Positions 1 to 10,218 of a stretch of DNA of 64,000 nt are shown here, in pieces. Below the pieces are notes generated by a model. It was not told the origin of the DNA, made no database searches, and was given only the letters and a program-made list of their open reading frames with translations. The position numbers were made by a program, and so were the translations under genes. Origin of the DNA: Zea mays (lineage: Eukaryota; Streptophyta; Magnoliopsida; Poales; Poaceae); NCBI RefSeq assembly GCF_902167145.1, contig NC_050105.1:120111898-120175897 (forward strand), read 5' to 3'. Numbering within the stretch: position 1 is the first letter of the stretch; the number at the start of each line of letters is the position of its first letter.

Positions 1-1785
1 ACTAAAATGACCCCCGAGGAAGTTATCGGGAATTTTGTAAGTTTTGAGTGCATGATCGAAGGCTCGAGGAAGATCAACGAGCTTGATGATGCCACCACAT
101 CCGAAGCTCAACCCGTTGCATTCAAGGCAACGGAGGAGAAGAAGGAGGAGTCTACACCAAGTCGACAACCAATAGACGCCTCCAAGCTCGACAATGAGGA
201 AATGGCGCTCGTCATCAAGAGCTTCCGCCAAATCCTCAAGCAAAGGAGGGGGAAGGATTACAAGTCCCGCTCCAAGAAGGTTTGCTACAAGTGTGGTAAG
301 CCCGGTCATTTTATTGCTAAATGTCCTATATCTAGTGACAGTGACTGAGGTGACGACAAGAAGGGGAGAAGAAAGGAGAAAAAGAAGTACTACAAGAAGA
401 AAGGCGGCGATGCCCATGTTTGTCGGGAATGGGATTCCGACGAAAGCTCAAGCGACTCCTCCGACGACGAGGACGCCGCCAACATCGCCGTCACCAAGGG
501 ACTTCTCTTCCCCAACGTCGGCCACAAGTGTCTCATGGCAAAGGACGGCAAACGAAAGAAGGTTAAATCTAACTCCTCCACTAAATATGAGTCTTCTAGT
601 GATGATAATAATAGTGATGAGGAGGATAACTTGCGTGTTCTCTTTGCCAATCTTAACATGGAGCAAAAAGAAAAATTAAATGAATTGATTAGTGCTATTC
701 ATGAAAAGGATGACCTTTTGGACTCCCAAGAGGATTATCTAATTAAAGAAAACAAGAAACATGTTAAGGTTAAAAATGCTTACGCTCTACAAGTTGAAAA
801 ATGTGAGAAATTGTCTAGTGAGCTAAGCACTTGCCGTGAGATGATTGACAACCTTAGAAATGAAAATGCTAGTTTAAATGCTAAGGTTGATTCTCATGTT
901 TGTAATGTTTCAATTCCCAATCCTAAAGATAATAATGATGATTTGCTTGCCAGGATTGAAGAATTAAACACTTCTCTTGCTAGCCTTAGAGTAGAAAATA
1001 ATAATTTGATTGCTAAGGCTAAAGATTTTGATGTTTGCAATGTCACTATTTCCGATCTTAGAGATAAAAATAATATACTACATGCTAAGATCGTTGAACT
1101 TAATTCTTGCAAACCCTCTACATCTACCATTGAGCATGTTACTATTTGTACTAGATGTAGAGATATTGATATTGATGCTATTCATGATCATATGGCTTTA
1201 ATTAAACAACAAAATGATCATATAGCAAAACTAGATGCTAAAATTGCCGAGCATAACTTGGAAAATGAAAAGTTTAAATTTGCTAGAAGTATGCTCTATA
1301 ATGGGAGACGCCCGGGCATCAAGGATGGCATTGGCTTCCAAAGGGGAGACAATGTCAAACTTAATGCCCCTCCTAAAAATTTGTCTAACTTTGTTAAGGG
1401 TAAGGCTCCCATGCCTCAGGATAACGAGGGTTACATTTTGTACCCTGCTGGTTATCCCGAGAGCAAAATTAGGAGAATTCACTCTAGGAAGTCTCACTCT
1501 GGTCCTAATCATGCTTTTATGTATAAGGGTGAGACATCTAGCTCTAGGCAACCAACCCGTGCTAAGTTGCCTAAGAAGAAAACTCCTAATGCATCAAATG
1601 ATCATGCTATTTCATTTAGAACTTTTGATGCTTCGTATGTGCTTACTAACAAATCCGGCAAGGTAGTTGCCAAGTTTGTTGGGGGCAAACACAAGGGCTC
1701 TAAGACTTGTGTTTGGGTACCCAAAGTTCTTGTGTCTAATGCCAAAGGACCCAAAACCGTTTGGGTACCTAAAGTCAAGAACTAA
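1..1785 (+). pseudogene. gag: gag of Copia element A (partial, one nonsense codon)
   Basis: This is the capsid/nucleocapsid polyprotein of the element. A CCHC zinc knuckle (CYKCGKPGHFIAKC) is at 283-324, followed by a Lys-rich, then Ser/Asp-rich stretch. After that come roughly 250 residues of heptad-like coiled coil (repeated N-L-R-N-E-N and I-A-K-A/L-D patterns) and a basic tail ending in WVPKVKN. An in-frame TGA at 346-348 lies directly after the knuckle, where element E has an AGG arginine codon, so this copy cannot make full gag. The frame is otherwise open to TAA at 1783-1785. The N-terminal part lies left of the window. Confidence 0.9.
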
Positions 1786-1798
1786 AATTGTTTTGTAG

Positions 1799-4700
1799 GT
1801 TTATGCATCCGGGGGCTCAAGTTGGATACTCGACAGCGGGTGCACAAACCACATGACAGGGGAGAAGAAGATGTTCTCCTCATATGAGAAAAACCAAGAT
1901 CCCCAAAGAGCGATTACATTCGGGGATGGAAATCAAGGTTTGGTCAAAGGTTTGGGTAAAATTGCTATTTCACCTGACCATTCCATTTCCAATGTTTTTC
2001 TTGTTGATTCTTTAGATTACAATTTGCTTTCCGTATCTCAATTATGCCAAATGGGCTACAACTGTCTATTTACTGATGTAGGTGTCACTGTCTTTAGAAG
2101 AAGTGATGATTCAATAGCATTCAAGGGAGTGTTAGAGGGTCAGCTATACTTGGTGGATTTTGATAGAGCTGAACTCGACACTTGCTTGATTGCTAAGACT
2201 AACATGGGTTGGCTCTGGCACCGCCGACTAGCCCATGTTGGGATGAAGAATCTTCATAAGCTTCTAAAGGGAGAGCACATTTTAGGATTAACAAATGTTC
2301 ATTTTGAGAAAGACAGGATTTGTAGCGCATGCCAAGCAGGGAAGCAAGTTGGTACCCATCATCCACACAAAAACATCATGACGACCGACAGGCCACTGGA
2401 GCTCCTACACATGGACCTATTCGGCCCGATTGCTTACATAAGCATCGGCGGGAGTAAGTACTGTCTAGTTATTGTGGATGATTATTCTCGCTTCACTTGG
2501 GTGTTCTTTTTACAGGAAAAATCTCAAACCCAAGAGACCTTAAAAGGATTCTTGAGACGGGCTCAAAATGAGTTTGGCTTAAGGATCAAGAAAATAAGAA
2601 GCGACAACGGGACGGAGTTCAAGAACTCTCAAATCGAAGGCTTCCTTGAGGAGGGCATCAAGCATGAGTTCTCTTCTCCCTACACGCCACAACAAAATGG
2701 TGTAGTGGAGAGGAAGAATCGAACTCTTTTGGACATGGCAAGGACCATGCTTGATGAGTACAAGACTCCGGACCGGTTTTGGGCCGAAGCGGTCAACACC
2801 GCCTGCTACGCCATCAACCGGTTATATCTTCACCGAATCCTCAAGAAGACATCATATGAACTCCTAACCGGTAAAAAGCCCAACATTTCATACTTTAAAG
2901 TTTTTGGTAGCAAATGCTTTATTCTTGTTAAAAGAGGTAGAAAATCTAAATTTGCTCCTAAAACTGTAGAAGGCTTTTTGCTTGGTTATGACTCAAACAC
3001 AAGGGCATATAAAGTCTTTAACAAATCCTCAGGACTTGTTGAAGTTTCTTGTGACGTTGTGTTTGACGAAACTAACGGCTCTCAAGTAGAGCAAGTTGAT
3101 CTTGATGAGATAGGTGAAGAACAGGCTCCATGCATAGCGCTAAGGAACATGTCCATTGGGGATGTGTGTCCTAAGGAATCCGAAGAGCCTCCAAGTGCAC
3201 AAGATCAACCATCCTCCACCACGCAAGCATCTCCACCAACTCAAAATGAGGATGAGACTCAAGTTGATGAAAGGCAAAATCAAGAAGATGAGCCACCTCA
3301 AGATGATGGCAATGATCAAGGGGGAGATGCAAATAATCAAGAAAAGGAGGATGAGGAAGAACCAAGGCCGCCACACCCAAGAGTCCACCAAGCAATCCAA
3401 CGAGATCACCCCGTCGACACCATCCTCGGCGACATTCATAAGGGGGTAACTACTAGATCTCGGGTTGCTCATTTTTGTGAACATTACTCGTTTGTTTCCT
3501 CTATTGAGCCACACAGGGTAGAGGAAGCACTCCAAGATTCGGATTGGGTGGTGGCGATGCAAGAGGAGCTCAACAACTTCACTAGAAATGAGGTATGGCA
3601 TTTGGTTCCACGTCCTAACCAAAATGTTGTAGGAACCAAATGGGTCTTCCGCAACAAACAAGATGAGCATGGTGTGGTGACAAGGAACAAAGCACGACTT
3701 GTGGCCAAGGGATACTCCCAAGTCGAAGGTTTGGATTTCGGTGAAACCTATGCACCCGTAGCTAGGCTTGAGTCAATTCGCATATTATTGGCCTATGCTA
3801 CTTACCATGGCTTTAAGCTTTATCAAATGGACGTGAAAAGTGCTTTCCTCAATGGACCAATCAAGGAAGAAGTCTATGTTGAGCAACCTCCCGGCTTTGA
3901 AGACAGTAAGTATCCTAACCATGTCTATAAGCTCTCTAAGGCGCTTTATGGGCTCAAGCAAGCCCCAAGAGCATGGTATGAATGCCTTAGAGATTTCCTT
4001 ATCGCTAATGGCTTCAAAGTAGGCAAGGCCGATCCTACACTCTTCACTAAAACTCTTGACAATGATTTGTTTGTATGCCAAATTTATGTGGATGATATCA
4101 TATTTGGGTCTACTAACGAATCTACTTGTGAGAAATTTAGTAGGATCATGACACAAAAATTCGAGATGTCTATGATGGGGGAGTTGAAGTATTTCTTAGG
4201 ATTCCAAGTAAAGCAACTCCAAGAGGGCACCTTCATTAGCCAAACGAAGTACACACAAGACATCCTAAACAAGTTTGGGATGAAGGATGCCAAGCCCATC
4301 AAGACACCCATGGGAACCAATGGGCATCTCGACCTTGACACGGGAGGTAAGTCCGTGGATCAAAAGGTATACCGGTCGATGATTGGTTCATTGCTTTATT
4401 TATGTGCATCTCGACCGGACATTATGCTTTCCGTTTGCATGTGTGCAAGATTCCAATCCGACCCTAAGGAATCACACCTTACGGCCGTAAAACGAATCTT
4501 GAGATATTTGGCTTATACTCCTAAGTTTGGACTTTGGTACCCTCGGGGATCCACTTTTGATTTAATTGGTTATTCTGATGCTGATTGGGCAGGGTGTAAG
4601 ATTAATAGGAAGAGCACATCGAGGACTTGCCAGTTCTTGGGAAGATCCTTGGTGTCTTGGGCTTCAAAGAAGCAAAATTCGGTTGCTCTTTCCACCGCCG

Positions 4701-5041
4701 AAGCCGAGTACATTGCCGCAGGTCATTGTTGCGCGCAATTGCTTTGGATGAGGCAAACCCTGCGGGACTATGGTTACAAATTAACCAAAGTCCCTTTGCT
4801 ATGTGATAATGAGAGTGCAATCAAAATGGCCGACAATCCCGTCGAGCATAGCCGCACTAAGCACATAGCCATTCGGTATCATTTTCTTAGGGATCACCAA
4901 CAAAAGGGAGATATCGAGATTTCTTATATTAACACTAAAGATCAATTAGCCGATATCTTTACCAAGCCTCTTGATGAACAAACTTTTACCAAACTTAGGC
5001 ATGAGCTCAATATGCTTGATTCGCGCAATTTCTTTTGCTAG
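1799..5041 (+). CDS. pol: pol polyprotein of Copia element A (open frame)
   Basis: The frame opens directly after an in-frame TAG at 1796-1798 and is +1 relative to gag; the first ATG is at 1853. Protease: the active-site triplet Asp-Ser-Gly is at 1832-1840. Integrase: the HHCC zinc finger (H-x3-H, then C-S-A-C) lies near residues 123-160 counted from the ATG at 1853, with the catalytic Asp-Asp-Glu in [15 protein letters not shown] and NGVVERKNR. Reverse transcriptase: YVDDIIFGS is near residue 745. RNase H: the C-terminal portion has CDNESAI and ends DSRNFFC. No internal stop is seen; one Glu codon is missing in the integrase (EGFLEEGI against EGFLEEEGI in E and B). How the frame is entered from gag is discussed under findings. 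It may still be catalytically competent, but gag of this copy is broken. Confidence 0.9.
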   Translation, partial: VYASGGSSWILDSGCTNHMTGEKKMFSSYEKNQDPQRAITFGDGNQGLVKGLGKIAISPDHSISNVFLVDSLDYNLLSVSQLCQMGYNCLFTDVGVTVFRRSDDSIAFKGVLEGQLYLVDFDRAELDTCLIAKTNMGWLWHRRLAHVGMKNLHKLLKGEHILGLTNVHFEKDRICSACQAGKQVGTHHPHKNIMTTDRPLELLHMDLFGPIAYISIGGSKYCLVIVDDYSRFTWVFFLQEKSQTQETLKGFLRRAQNEFGLRIKKIRSDNGTEFKNSQIEGFLEEGIKHEFSSPYTPQQNGVVERKNRTLLDMARTMLDEYKTPDRFWAEAVNTACYAINRLYLHRILKKTSYELLTGKKPNISYFKVFGSKCFILVKRGRKSKFAPKTVEGFLLGYDSNTRAYKVFNKSSGLVEVSCDVVFDETNGSQVEQVDLDEIGEEQAPCIALRNMSIGDVCPKESEEPPSAQDQPSSTTQASPPTQNEDETQVDERQNQEDEPPQDDGNDQGGDANNQEKEDEEEPRPPHPRVHQAIQRDHPVDTILGDIHKGVTTRSRVAHFCEHYSFVSSIEPHRVEEALQDSDWVVAMQEELNNFTRNEVWHLVPRPNQNVVGTKWVFRNKQDEHGVVTRNKARLVAKGYSQVEGLDFGETYAPVARLESIRILLAYATYHGFKLYQMDVKSAFLNGPIKEEVYVEQPPGFEDSKYPNHVYKLSKALYGLKQAPRAWYECLRDFLIANGFKVGKADPTLFTKTLDNDLFVCQIYVDDIIFGSTNESTCEKFSRIMTQKFEMSMMGELKYFLGFQVKQLQEGTFISQTKYTQDILNKFGMKDAKPIKTPMGTNGHLDLDTGGKSVDQKVYRSMIGSLLYLCASRPDIMLSVCMCARFQSDPKESHLTAVKRILRYLAYTPKFGLWYPRGSTFDLIGYSDADWAGCKINRKSTSRTCQFLGRSLVSWASKKQNSVALSTAEAEYIAAGHCCAQLLWMRQTLRDYGYKLTKVPLLCDNESAIKMADNPVEHSRTKHIAIRYHFLRDHQQKGDIEISYINTKDQLADIFTKPLDEQTFTKLRHELNMLDSRNFFC

Positions 5042-5870
5042 ATTGCACACGTAGCTCATTTATATACCTTTGATCATATCTCTTTCATATACTATGACTA
5101 ATGTGTTTTTCAAGTCCATTTCACACCAAGTCATAGATATATTGAAAGGGAATTGGAGTCTTCGGCGAAGACAAAGGCTTCCACTCCGTAACTCATCCTT
5201 CGCCATCGCTCCAAGAAAAGGACCTTGTCTTTGGGGGAAAGCCCAAAGCAAAAGGACCGGACTTCGTCTTTGGTATAACCTAAACTCATTTACTTATGAC
5301 CAAAGGGGAAGATAGTACTTCGATGGGCTCTAATGACTCCGTTTTTGGCGATTCATGCCAAAGGGGGAGAAAGTATGAGCCCAAAGCAAAAGGACCGCAC
5401 CACCACCAATTTCAAAAATTCCAAGAGTATTTATCAATTGGTATCCTATTGTGTTCAAAAGGAGGAGAAAATTAGTTTTTCAAAAATGTATATCAAAACC
5501 CTCTTGAACACTAAGAGGTGGATCTCCTTTAGGGGGAGTTTTTGTTAAGTCAAAGGAAAAGCATTTGAAACAGGGGGAGAAAATTTCAAATCTTGAAAAT
5601 GCTTTGCAAACTCTTATTCATTTACCTTTGACTATTTGCAAAAGATCCTTAAAATGAATTTACAAAAAGAATTTGCAAAAACAAAACATGTGGTGCAAAC
5701 GTGGTCCAAAATGTTATATAAGAAAGAAACATTCCATGCATATCTAGTAAGTAGTTATATTGGCTCAATTCCAAGCAACCTTTACACTTACATTATGCAA
5801 ACTAGTTCAATTATGCACTTCTATATTTGCTTTGGTTTGTGTTGGCATCAATCACCAAAAAGGGGGAGAT
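5042..5870 (+). other. 3' untranslated region of Copia element A with several polypurine tracts
   Basis: No protein of note is encoded. The stretch holds repeated polypurine-tract-like motifs (AAGGGGGAGA at 5361-5370, AGGGGGAG near 5531, CAGGGGGAGA at 5571-5580, and the LTR-proximal AAAAAGGGGGAGAT ending at 5870). Multiple polypurine tracts are a known Sirevirus trait. The last one directly abuts the LTR and is the likely plus-strand primer. At 5143 there is also a TGAAAGGGAATTGG motif matching the first bases of the LTR. Confidence 0.75.
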
Positions 5871-7149
5871 TGAAAGGGAATTAGGCTGACACCTAGTTCC
5901 TAAATAATTTTGGTGGTTGAATTGACCAACACAAATAATTGGACTAACTAGTTTGCCCAAGTGTATAGATTATACAGGTGTAAAAGGTTCACACTCAGCC
6001 AATAAAAAGACCAAGTTTTTGGATTCAACAAAGGAGCAAAGGGGCAACCGAAGGCACCCCTGGTCTGGAGCACCGGACTGTCTGGTGCGCCACCGGACAT
6101 GTCCGGTGCACCAGGGGGACTCAGACTCAAACTCTCCACCTTCGGGAATTTCCAGAGGCACTCGCGCTATAATTCACCGGACTGTCCGGTGTACACCGGA
6201 CAGTGTCCGGTGCGCCATGGAGAAGCGGCCTCAGGAACTCGCCAGCTTCGGGAAACTCCAACGGCTAGTCCACTATAATTCACCGGACTGTCCGGTGTGC
6301 ACCGGACTGTCCGGTGCGTCTCCGGAGCAACGGCTATCTCCGCGCCAACGGCTCTCTGCGGAGCAATAAATGCGCGCGCAGGAGTCAGAATCGCCCATGC
6401 TGGCACACCGGACAGCAAACAGTACATGTCCGGTGTGCACCGGACATCCAGGCGGGCCCACAAGTCAGAAGCTCCAACGGTCAGAATCCAACGGCAGTGA
6501 TGACGTGGCAGGGGGCACCGGACTGTCCGGTGCGCCATCGAACAGACAGCCTCCCAACGGCCACTTTTGGTGGTTGGGGCTATAAATACCCCAACCACCC
6601 CACCATTCATTGCATCCATGTTTTCCCCTTCTCAACCACTTACAAGAGCTAGGCATTCAATTCTAGACACACCCAAAGTGATCAAATCCTCTCCAATTCA
6701 ACACAAAGCCCTAGTGACTAGTGAGAGAGATTTGCTGTGTTCATTTGAGCTCTTGCGCTTGGATTGCTTTCTCTCTTTCATTCTTTCTTGTGTTCAATAC
6801 TCACTTGTAACCAAGGCAAGAGACACCAATTGTGTGGTGGTCCTTGCGGGGAGGTTTTGCCTCCGGTTGATTTGAGAAGAGAAAGCTCACTCGGTCGGAG
6901 GGACCGTTTGAGAGAGGGAAATGGTTGAAAAAGACCCGGCCTTTGTGGCCTCCTCAACGGGGAGTAGGTTTGAGAGAACCGAACCTCGGTAAAACAAATC
7001 CTCGTGTCTCACTTCATTATTTGCTTGCGATTTGTTTTCACGCCCTCTCTCGGACTCGATTACATTTCTAACGCTAACCCGGCTTGTAGTTGTGTTTATA
7101 TTTGTAAATTTTAGTTTCGCCCTATTCACCCCCCTCTAGGCGACTTTCA
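5871..7149 (+). repeat. 3' LTR of Copia element A
   Basis: It begins TGAAAGGGAATTAGG and ends GGCGACTTTCA (TG...CA), 1279 bp. The U3 part has about ten copies of a palindrome of the type CACCGGACTGTCCGGTG, in variants with ACATGT or ACAGTGT centres, between about 6068 and 6535. A TATA box at 6581-6588 marks the promoter. The R/U5 part ends with the conserved GCTAACCCGGCTTGTAG segment found in every Opie-type LTR of the window. Confidence 0.93.
6569..6599 (+). promoter_or_regulatory. LTR core promoter: TATA box in the loop of a perfect hairpin
   Basis: GGTGGTTGGGG (6569-6579) and CCCCAACCACC (6589-6599) are perfect inverted repeats flanking a CTATAAATA loop. The TATAAATA is the likely TATA box of the LTR promoter. 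The arrangement recurs in the LTRs at about 9120, 23695, 31857 and 45690. Confidence 0.7.
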
Positions 7150-7655
7150 CATGTACTTATAGTGCCATCCGCAGCGAAGTTAAGTTGAGTTTGCACACCT
7201 GCACCAAGAGTCTGCCCTACCTTCTTCAAACAAGCTTTGAAATGTCGATTCAGATGTTCAGTGCCACCAGCAGAATCTGCACTCAACTCAGTTTTACAAT
7301 AATTACATACATCAATATAACTTTTTATACCATTGTCGACAATCTCCCGCTTATCCATATGTTTCCAGCACTCTGCCCTGGAAATAGATGGTTTAGGAGC
7401 ACTTTGCACTAGCACATCAGCTCGTAAGGAGGAACTACCACTACAAACAGGTACACCTTCACCCCCGTCTGCTGGTAAGGAAGAACTACCACCATCTACT
7501 GGTAAGGAGGCATTAGCACCAGCACTACACACATGTACACCTACTCCACAATCAGATCTACCTTCCACGGTTGGGGCGAGTTCGCAAGGACTGGTGGAAC
7601 CATCTAACCTCCTACTAGCATAAGGTTTTCGAGTAGCTGTCCTCTTACTCCCCAT
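7150..7655 (-). pseudogene. N-terminal fragment of hAT transposase with BED zinc finger
   Basis: Translation starts at ATG 7655-7653 and is open for about 168 residues until Copia A begins at 7149. A Ser/Gly-rich leader precedes a BED-type finger: Trp-Lys-His near the start of the domain, then CNYCKTELS and H-L-N-R-H-F-K-A-C (C-x2-C-xn-H-x3-H spacing). BED fingers bind the transposon ends in Ac-like hAT transposases (family knowledge). The catalytic RNase-H-like domain and the dimerisation domain would lie left of the window beyond element A. The gene is disrupted by the insertion. Confidence 0.75.
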
Positions 7656-8401
7656 TGTAAGTTCAGACGCTCATGTGCTAATCAATGGGGAACAAATCTA
7701 GGTGAGACCGTGAGAGTCCAAAACAGGGGTATATAAATAACGAGCTCGACCACAGATCTAGGTGAGACCGTGAGAGTCCACGGAAGAAGAAGGGGACTGT
7801 TTGCATACCTTGCTGGAGTCGTGAAGCCGGCTGAACCATTGAACTCGCGGACTCGCGGTGGTGGCGGGCTGACGGTGTGGCGCATTGGTTCCTGGGAGAG
7901 GCCGAGAAGGCTAGGAATTCCTGCAAAAAAGCATGATTAGGGTTTCGATTTTCGAAACAAATAAGAGATCCGGGCATCCGGCCATGGAGGTGGAGGGCTG
8001 GAGGCGAGGATCCGAGGAGTCACGGAGGAACCGATGAGACGCAGATCCATAACCGAGGAGCCTCCTCTAATGACTCCTTCCGAGGAGCCGCAGAACCGAG
8101 GAGTGCACGGAGTCACGGAGAACCGAGGAGCCACAGCCCACAGATCCATCGCCGGCGGAGGACCGGAGGGAGGAGGACGGCAGACGGAGGAACTGAGGAG
8201 TGGACGGACTAACGAAGGAACCGAGGAGCCACAGCGAGAGCGAGACCGCAAGAGCCGCAATGAGGCGAATAAAATGAGCGAGCGACGACGCAGCCGTGTA
8301 GACGCGTGAGGGTGTGACCGCGTGACTGCGTGAGGCGTCCAAAAAATAACCCTAACCCTAAATCGTGTCAGGCTGGCCCGAGCACGGCCCACTATGGCGT
8401 G
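7150..8401 (-). mobile_element. hAT-type DNA transposon, left-hand piece (continues at 46272)
   Basis: This stretch carries the N-terminal end of a hAT transposase on the minus strand and its upstream region. The upstream region has a 25-bp direct repeat at 7696-7720 and 7756-7780, a degenerate GAACCGAGGAGCC-rich repeat array at about 8000-8240, a telobox-like AACCCTAACCCTAAA at 8348-8362, and GGCTGGCCCGAGCACGGCCC near the right side. The last motif recurs in altered form after 46272, as expected for hAT subterminal repeats. Copia A cuts the element at 7149/7150 and Copia B at 8401/8402. I could not identify the terminal inverted repeats. Confidence 0.7.
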
Positions 8402-9480
8402 TGAAAGGGAATTAGGCTTACACCTATTCCTAAATAATTTTGGTGGTTGAATTGCCCAACACAAACAATTGGACTAACTAGTTTGCCCTAGTGTATAAGT
8501 TATACAGGTGTCAAGGTTCACACTTAGCCAATAATAAGACCAAGAAATGGGTTCAACAAAGAGAGCAAGGGATAACCGAAGGCAGCCCTGGTCTGGCGCA
8601 CCGGACTGTCCGGTGTGCCACCGGACAGTGTCCGGTGCACCAGGGGACTTCACCCTGAACTTCTCACCTTCGGGAAAATCCAGAGGCGCTCCGCTATAAT
8701 TCACCGGACTATCCGGTGTACACCGGACAGTGTCCGGTGCTCCAAGGAAGAGCGTCTCTGGAACTCGCCAGCTTCGGGAATTCGCTCCGCTATAATTCAC
8801 CGGACATGTCCGGTGTGCACCGGACTGTCCGGTGAGCCAGCGGAGCAACGACTACTTCGCGCCAACGGTCACCTGCAGAGTCATTTAATGCGCGCCAGAG
8901 CGCGCAGAAGTCAGGCACGCGCGAAGTGGTGCACCGGATACTCTACAGCTAGTACATGTCCGGTGTGCCACCGGACATCCAGGCGGGCCCAGCAGTCAGA
9001 GCTCCAACGGTCGGAACCCAACGGCCTGGTGACGTGGCTGGCGCACCGGACAGTGTCCGGTGGCGCACCGGACTGTCCGGTGCATCATGCGACAGCAGCC
9101 TCCACCAAACGACTAGTTTGGTGGTTGGGTTATAAATACCCCAACCACCCCACATTCAAGTCATCCAAGTTTTCAACCTTCCAACCACTTACAAGAGCTA
9201 GGCATTCAATACAAGACACACCCAAGTGATCAAATCCTCTCCCAATTCCACAAAAGTATTAGTGACTAGTGAGAGTGATTTGTCGTGTTCTTTTGAGCTC
9301 TTGCGCTTGGATTGCTTTCTTCTTTCTCATTCTTTCTTGTGATCAATACTCGCTTGCGATTTGTTTTGCACCCTCTCTCGCGGACTTAATTATATTTCTA
9401 ACGCTAACCCGGCTTGTAGTTGTGATTAACTTTGTAAATTTCAGTTTCACCCTATTCACCCTCCCTCTAGACGACTTTCA
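8402..9480 (+). repeat. LTR of Copia element B, left copy (5' LTR or solo LTR)
   Basis: It begins TGAAAGGGAATTAGG and ends GACGACTTTCA, 1079 bp. GCGTG stands immediately before it (8397-8401) and after it (9481-9485). It closely matches the LTR at 44957-46271 but lacks about 220 bp corresponding to roughly 45922-46141, and one palindrome unit. No primer-binding site follows; instead it runs into hAT flank, so on its own it has the structure of a solo LTR. Confidence 0.88.
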
Positions 9481-9531
9481 GCGTGCCAGGCTACTTGGGC
9501 CGTCGGGCCGAAAACCGAAGCACGGCCCAGC
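9481..9531. other. 51-bp copy of the hAT target flank, duplicated at 46272-46322
   Basis: The bases from GCGTGCCAGG to CGGCCCAGC are identical to those following the right LTR of element B at 46272-46322. After 9531 the two sequences diverge completely. It includes the 5-bp target duplication GCGTG. Confidence 0.85.
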
Positions 9532-10218
9532 AATCAGATTTTCAAACAAAACTTGAAGAAATTTGATGAAGTCAGATTTTCAAAACTACTGCTCAATTTC
9601 AGATCAGAGAGGAAACCCAAATAATCTCAAAACTTGAAGAAATTTGATGAAGTCCACAAGATTTATGAAATACCGTGATGAAGACATATTGATCGATCGG
9701 TGCCACAAGCTGTCGCACTGTCCGTGCGCAACGTCACTTCTCCGTCCGCGCACAATCAACAAAGGAGACTATTTGGCGAGTGGAGAGCAAGAGAGAAGGA
9801 ACAAGTAACACAAATGACAAGTCTGCGGTCTCTGCCTGTTTTTACTGCCTATCGCGGACGGTCCGCGCCCTGAAGAGTTCAGACGGTCTACATTGCTGAT
9901 CGGACTGTCTAGTTCCTGATGCTGCAGACGGTCCGCGGTCCATGGGCGGATGGTCCGCAGCCTGATACTTAGTTTTCCAATGTCTGTCTACTTTCTGATT
10001 TTGAATTTCAAATCCGAATTGGTGCTCATAAATGGACATTTCGATCAATCCAAGAGTTAGTATGCATGCATATTCATATTATGTAATTGAGTTATGCAAA
10101 TTTTTGCATTAAACTATCTAGAGCAATTTAGAATGAAAAATGCATCAATAATATCAAATAAAAAGCATAAAGAGCATATGAAGAACCGAGATGCAACACG
10201 ACACATGCGTGATCAACT
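9532..10218 (-). other. Unresolved LTR-like or 3' untranslated sequence of Copia element C
   Basis: No gene is seen. The segment contains a 27-bp direct repeat (9547-9573 and 9628-9654) and several CGGACGGTCCG-type palindromes (about 9850-9960), like those in the right-hand LTR of element C. It lies directly downstream of the pol stop of C on the minus strand. A proper LTR edge or polypurine tract is not visible, so the 3' LTR is probably truncated or diverged. Confidence 0.45.

Larger units (their letters stand above)
1..7149 (+). mobile_element. Opie-type Sirevirus (Ty1-copia) retrotransposon A, 5' part outside the window
   Basis: The order gag zinc knuckle, protease, integrase, reverse transcriptase, RNase H, 3' untranslated region with polypurine tracts and 3' LTR is that of a Ty1-copia element. 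The long coiled-coil C-terminal half of gag and the palindrome-rich LTR are typical of the maize Opie/Ji Sireviruses (family knowledge). The window opens inside gag. The LTR ends TTTCA at 7149 and is followed by CATGT at 7150-7154, which should be one copy of the 5-bp target duplication; the other copy lies outside. It is inserted in a hAT transposase gene, whose reading frame stops at base 7150. It shares near-identical sequence with elements B and E. Confidence 0.93.

Noticed and set aside
3140..3721. Long minus-strand open frames inside the Copia pol genes (also at 28381-28842 and 42235-42762)
   Set aside because: They are antisense shadows of conserved pol sequence, without recognisable domains.
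6068..6535. Possible CRISPR-like array because of regularly recurring palindromes
   Set aside because: The units are LTR palindromes in a plant retrotransposon, irregularly spaced, without unique spacers or cas genes.
5953..6652. Several overlapping open frames in the LTR regions (similar at 8615-9229, 23112-23776, 31253-31938, 45170-45797)
   Set aside because: They arise from the palindromic CACCGGAC repeats, which lack stops, and contain no known domain.
8348..8362. Interstitial telomere
   Set aside because: Only two CCCTAA-type units; it fits a promoter telobox rather than a telomere remnant.
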